This document shows positions 23,296-24,724 of a stretch of DNA of 24,724 bases, one piece after another. The notes beneath the pieces are model-generated. The model made no database searches, had not been told where the DNA came from, and was given only the letters and a program-made list of their open reading frames with translations. Source of the DNA: DAOUTW01 sp964523575 (lineage in GTDB: Bacteria > Zixibacteria > MSB-5A5 > GN15 > JAAZOE01); NCBI GenBank assembly GCA_964523575.1, contig CAZGAV010000058.1, positions 1 through 24,724 of the forward strand, in the 5' to 3' direction. Position numbers and translations under genes: made by a program. Each line of letters opens with the position of its first letter. Position 1 is the first letter of the stretch.

Positions 23296-24724
23296 TTAGT
23301 ACATGCCGCCCATGCCGCCGCCCATACCGCCCATGCCGCCCATGTCGGGCATGCCGCCGCCGGCTTTCTTATCTTCCGGCTTGTCGGTGATAATGGCATC
23401 GGTGGTCAGAAGCAATCCGGCGATCGAGGAGGCGTTCTCCAAAGCGGTGCGAGCCACCTTGGTGGGGTCGATAACGCCGGCCTTGACCATGTCTTCATAG
23501 ACGTCGGTCTGAGCGTTATAACCGAAGGAACCTTCCTTCTCGCGGACCTTGGCGACCACAATCGACGGCTCGACGCCGGCGTTGTGGGCGATCTGACGGA
23601 TCGGCTCTTCCATAGCCCGGCGCAGGATCAGCGAACCGAGTTTCTCGTCGCCTTCCAGCTTGAGGCTGTCGAGAGCCTTGATGGCGCGAAGCAGAGCCAC
23701 GCCGCCGCCGGGAACGATACCTTCCTCAACGGCCGCGCGAGTGGCATTGAGAGCGTCCTCGACACGAGCCTTCTTTTCCTTCATTTCGGTCTCGGTCGCG
23801 GCGCCGACGTTGATCACGGCCACGCCGCCGGCCAGCTTGGCCAGACGTTCCTGCAGTTTTTCGCGGTCGTAATCGGAGGTGGTATCCTCGATCTGCCGAC
23901 GAATCTGCTCGATCCGGCCTTTGATCTTAGCGGTTTCCCCGCCGCCTTCGACGATGGTCGTGTTGTCTTTGTCGATGGTGATCTTCTTGGCCGAGCCAAG
24001 GTCGGAAACGACGGCATTTTCGAGCTTGAAGCCGACTTCTTCGGAGATAACCTGACCGCTGGTCAGAACCGAGATATCCTCGAGCATGGCTTTGCGGCGG
24101 TCGCCGAAACCGGGAGCCTTGACGGCGCAGACTTTGAGGGTGTTGCGGAGCTTGTTGACGACCAGTGTCGCCAGAGCTTCGCCATCGACGTCCTCGGCGA
24201 TGATCAGCAGGGGACGGCCCATCTGGGCCACTTTTTCGAGAACCGGAAGAAGGTCTTTCATGCTCGAAATCTTCTTGTCGTGGATCAGGATCAGGGCGTC
24301 TTCGAGGACGGCCTGCATGTTGTCGGGATCGGTTACGAAATAGGGAGAGAGATAACCGCGGTCGAACTGCATACCTTCGACGACATCCATGTAGGTTTCG
24401 GCGGTTTTGGATTCTTCGATGGTGATAACGCCGTCTTTGCCGACCTTTTCCATGGCCTCGGCGATTTTGTCGCCGATGAAGTTGTCGTTATTGGCCGAAA
24501 TGGAGCCGACCTGGCTGATTTCGGCTTTGCCGGAAACCGGCTTGGACATTTTCTTGATCTCGTCGATAACCACGATCACGGCTTTATCGATACCGCGTTT
24601 GACGGACATGGCGTTGGCGCCGGCGGTGATATGCTTGATACCTTCGGCATAAATCGCCTGAGCCAGCACGGTGGCGGTGGTGGTGCCGTCGCCGGCGACG
24701 TCGGAGGTCTTGGAAGCGACTTCC
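23296..24724 (-). CDS. groEL: Chaperonin GroEL, 5' end outside the window
   Basis: This is the C-terminal 475 or so residues of the 60-kDa chaperonin, which folds proteins in a double-ring ATP-driven cage with GroES. The visible part begins EVASKTSDVAGDGTTTATVLAQAI, containing the ATP-site motif DGTTT. It continues through the apical domain (GYLSPYFVTD, VKAPGFGDRRKAML), PGGGVALLRA (the second ATP-site region), and the Gly-Met-rich tail MGGMGGMGGGMGGM, ending in Y. About 70 N-terminal residues are missing beyond the window edge, and groES is expected further upstream. The terminator is at 23206-23254. No frameshift or missing motif is visible. Confidence 0.98.
   Translation of the reverse strand, partial: EVASKTSDVAGDGTTTATVLAQAIYAEGIKHITAGANAMSVKRGIDKAVIVVIDEIKKMSKPVSGKAEISQVGSISANNDNFIGDKIAEAMEKVGKDGVITIEESKTAETYMDVVEGMQFDRGYLSPYFVTDPDNMQAVLEDALILIHDKKISSMKDLLPVLEKVAQMGRPLLIIAEDVDGEALATLVVNKLRNTLKVCAVKAPGFGDRRKAMLEDISVLTSGQVISEEVGFKLENAVVSDLGSAKKITIDKDNTTIVEGGGETAKIKGRIEQIRRQIEDTTSDYDREKLQERLAKLAGGVAVINVGAATETEMKEKKARVEDALNATRAAVEEGIVPGGGVALLRAIKALDSLKLEGDEKLGSLILRRAMEEPIRQIAHNAGVEPSIVVAKVREKEGSFGYNAQTDVYEDMVKAGVIDPTKVARTALENASSIAGLLLTTDAIITDKPEDKKAGGGMPDMGGMGGMGGGMGGMY

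Noticed and set aside
1..24724. CRISPR array, prophage, insertion sequence or transposase
   Set aside because: No regularly spaced repeats, transposase, integrase or phage structural motifs are visible; the only repeats are the short intergenic palindromes described.

Overview
The window looks like chromosomal DNA from an uncultured Gram-negative bacterium. Outer-membrane and periplasmic products are encoded: a beta-barrel protein, a lipoprotein, YceI and DUF2914 proteins, and an exported C69 peptidase. Two exported proteins end in duplicated dockerin-type calcium-binding repeats beside conserved cysteines. That style of dockerin-tagged secretome, with moderately high GC and intergenic palindromes, fits candidate phylum Zixibacteria or a related lineage. 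This assignment is recall-based inference, not a database result.

Layout, left to right. 1-972: a small encapsulin-type half-ferritin (minus strand) followed by hairpins with U-tracts, then a repeat-rich gap. 973-2875: signal peptidase I overlapping a HemW-like radical SAM protein. 2966-5669 (minus): a lipoprotein, a radical SAM enzyme and a membrane zinc-ribbon protein; the last two form a tight pair. 5670-6374: no convincing gene, but two minus-strand terminators. 6375-9132 (plus): a DASS-family anion symporter and a QW-repeat alpha/alpha-toroid protein. 9153-11715 (minus): a C69 dipeptidase followed by a PEP-synthase/PPDK regulatory protein. 12054-14616: divergent DUF2914 protein and beta-barrel protein. 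14682-19424 (minus): diaminopropionate ammonia-lyase and an 1120-residue dockerin protein. 19687-20987: convergent YceI protein and a small dockerin protein sharing a bidirectional terminator. 21316-22965 (minus): a hipBA toxin-antitoxin module that looks more AT-rich than its surroundings. 23296-24724 (minus): groEL, cut by the window end.

Most genes are single units or pairs; convergent pairs are separated by strong hairpins (2907-2938, 14645-14675, 20305-20338). Two themes recur. The first is export and envelope function (LepB, lipoprotein, barrel protein, YceI, DUF2914, C69, dockerin proteins). The second is central carbon, nitrogen and cofactor metabolism (HemW, the PPDK/PEP-synthase regulator, DASS transporter, DpaL).

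I did not find a clearly new multi-gene system. The best candidates for follow-up are the stand-alone half-ferritin, the matched pair of cysteine-bearing dockerin proteins, the barrel protein with a helical insert, the QW-repeat protein without recognisable cyclase motifs, the dispersed inverted-repeat family seen at both ends of the window, and the gene-free 5670-6374 stretch with two minus-strand terminators.
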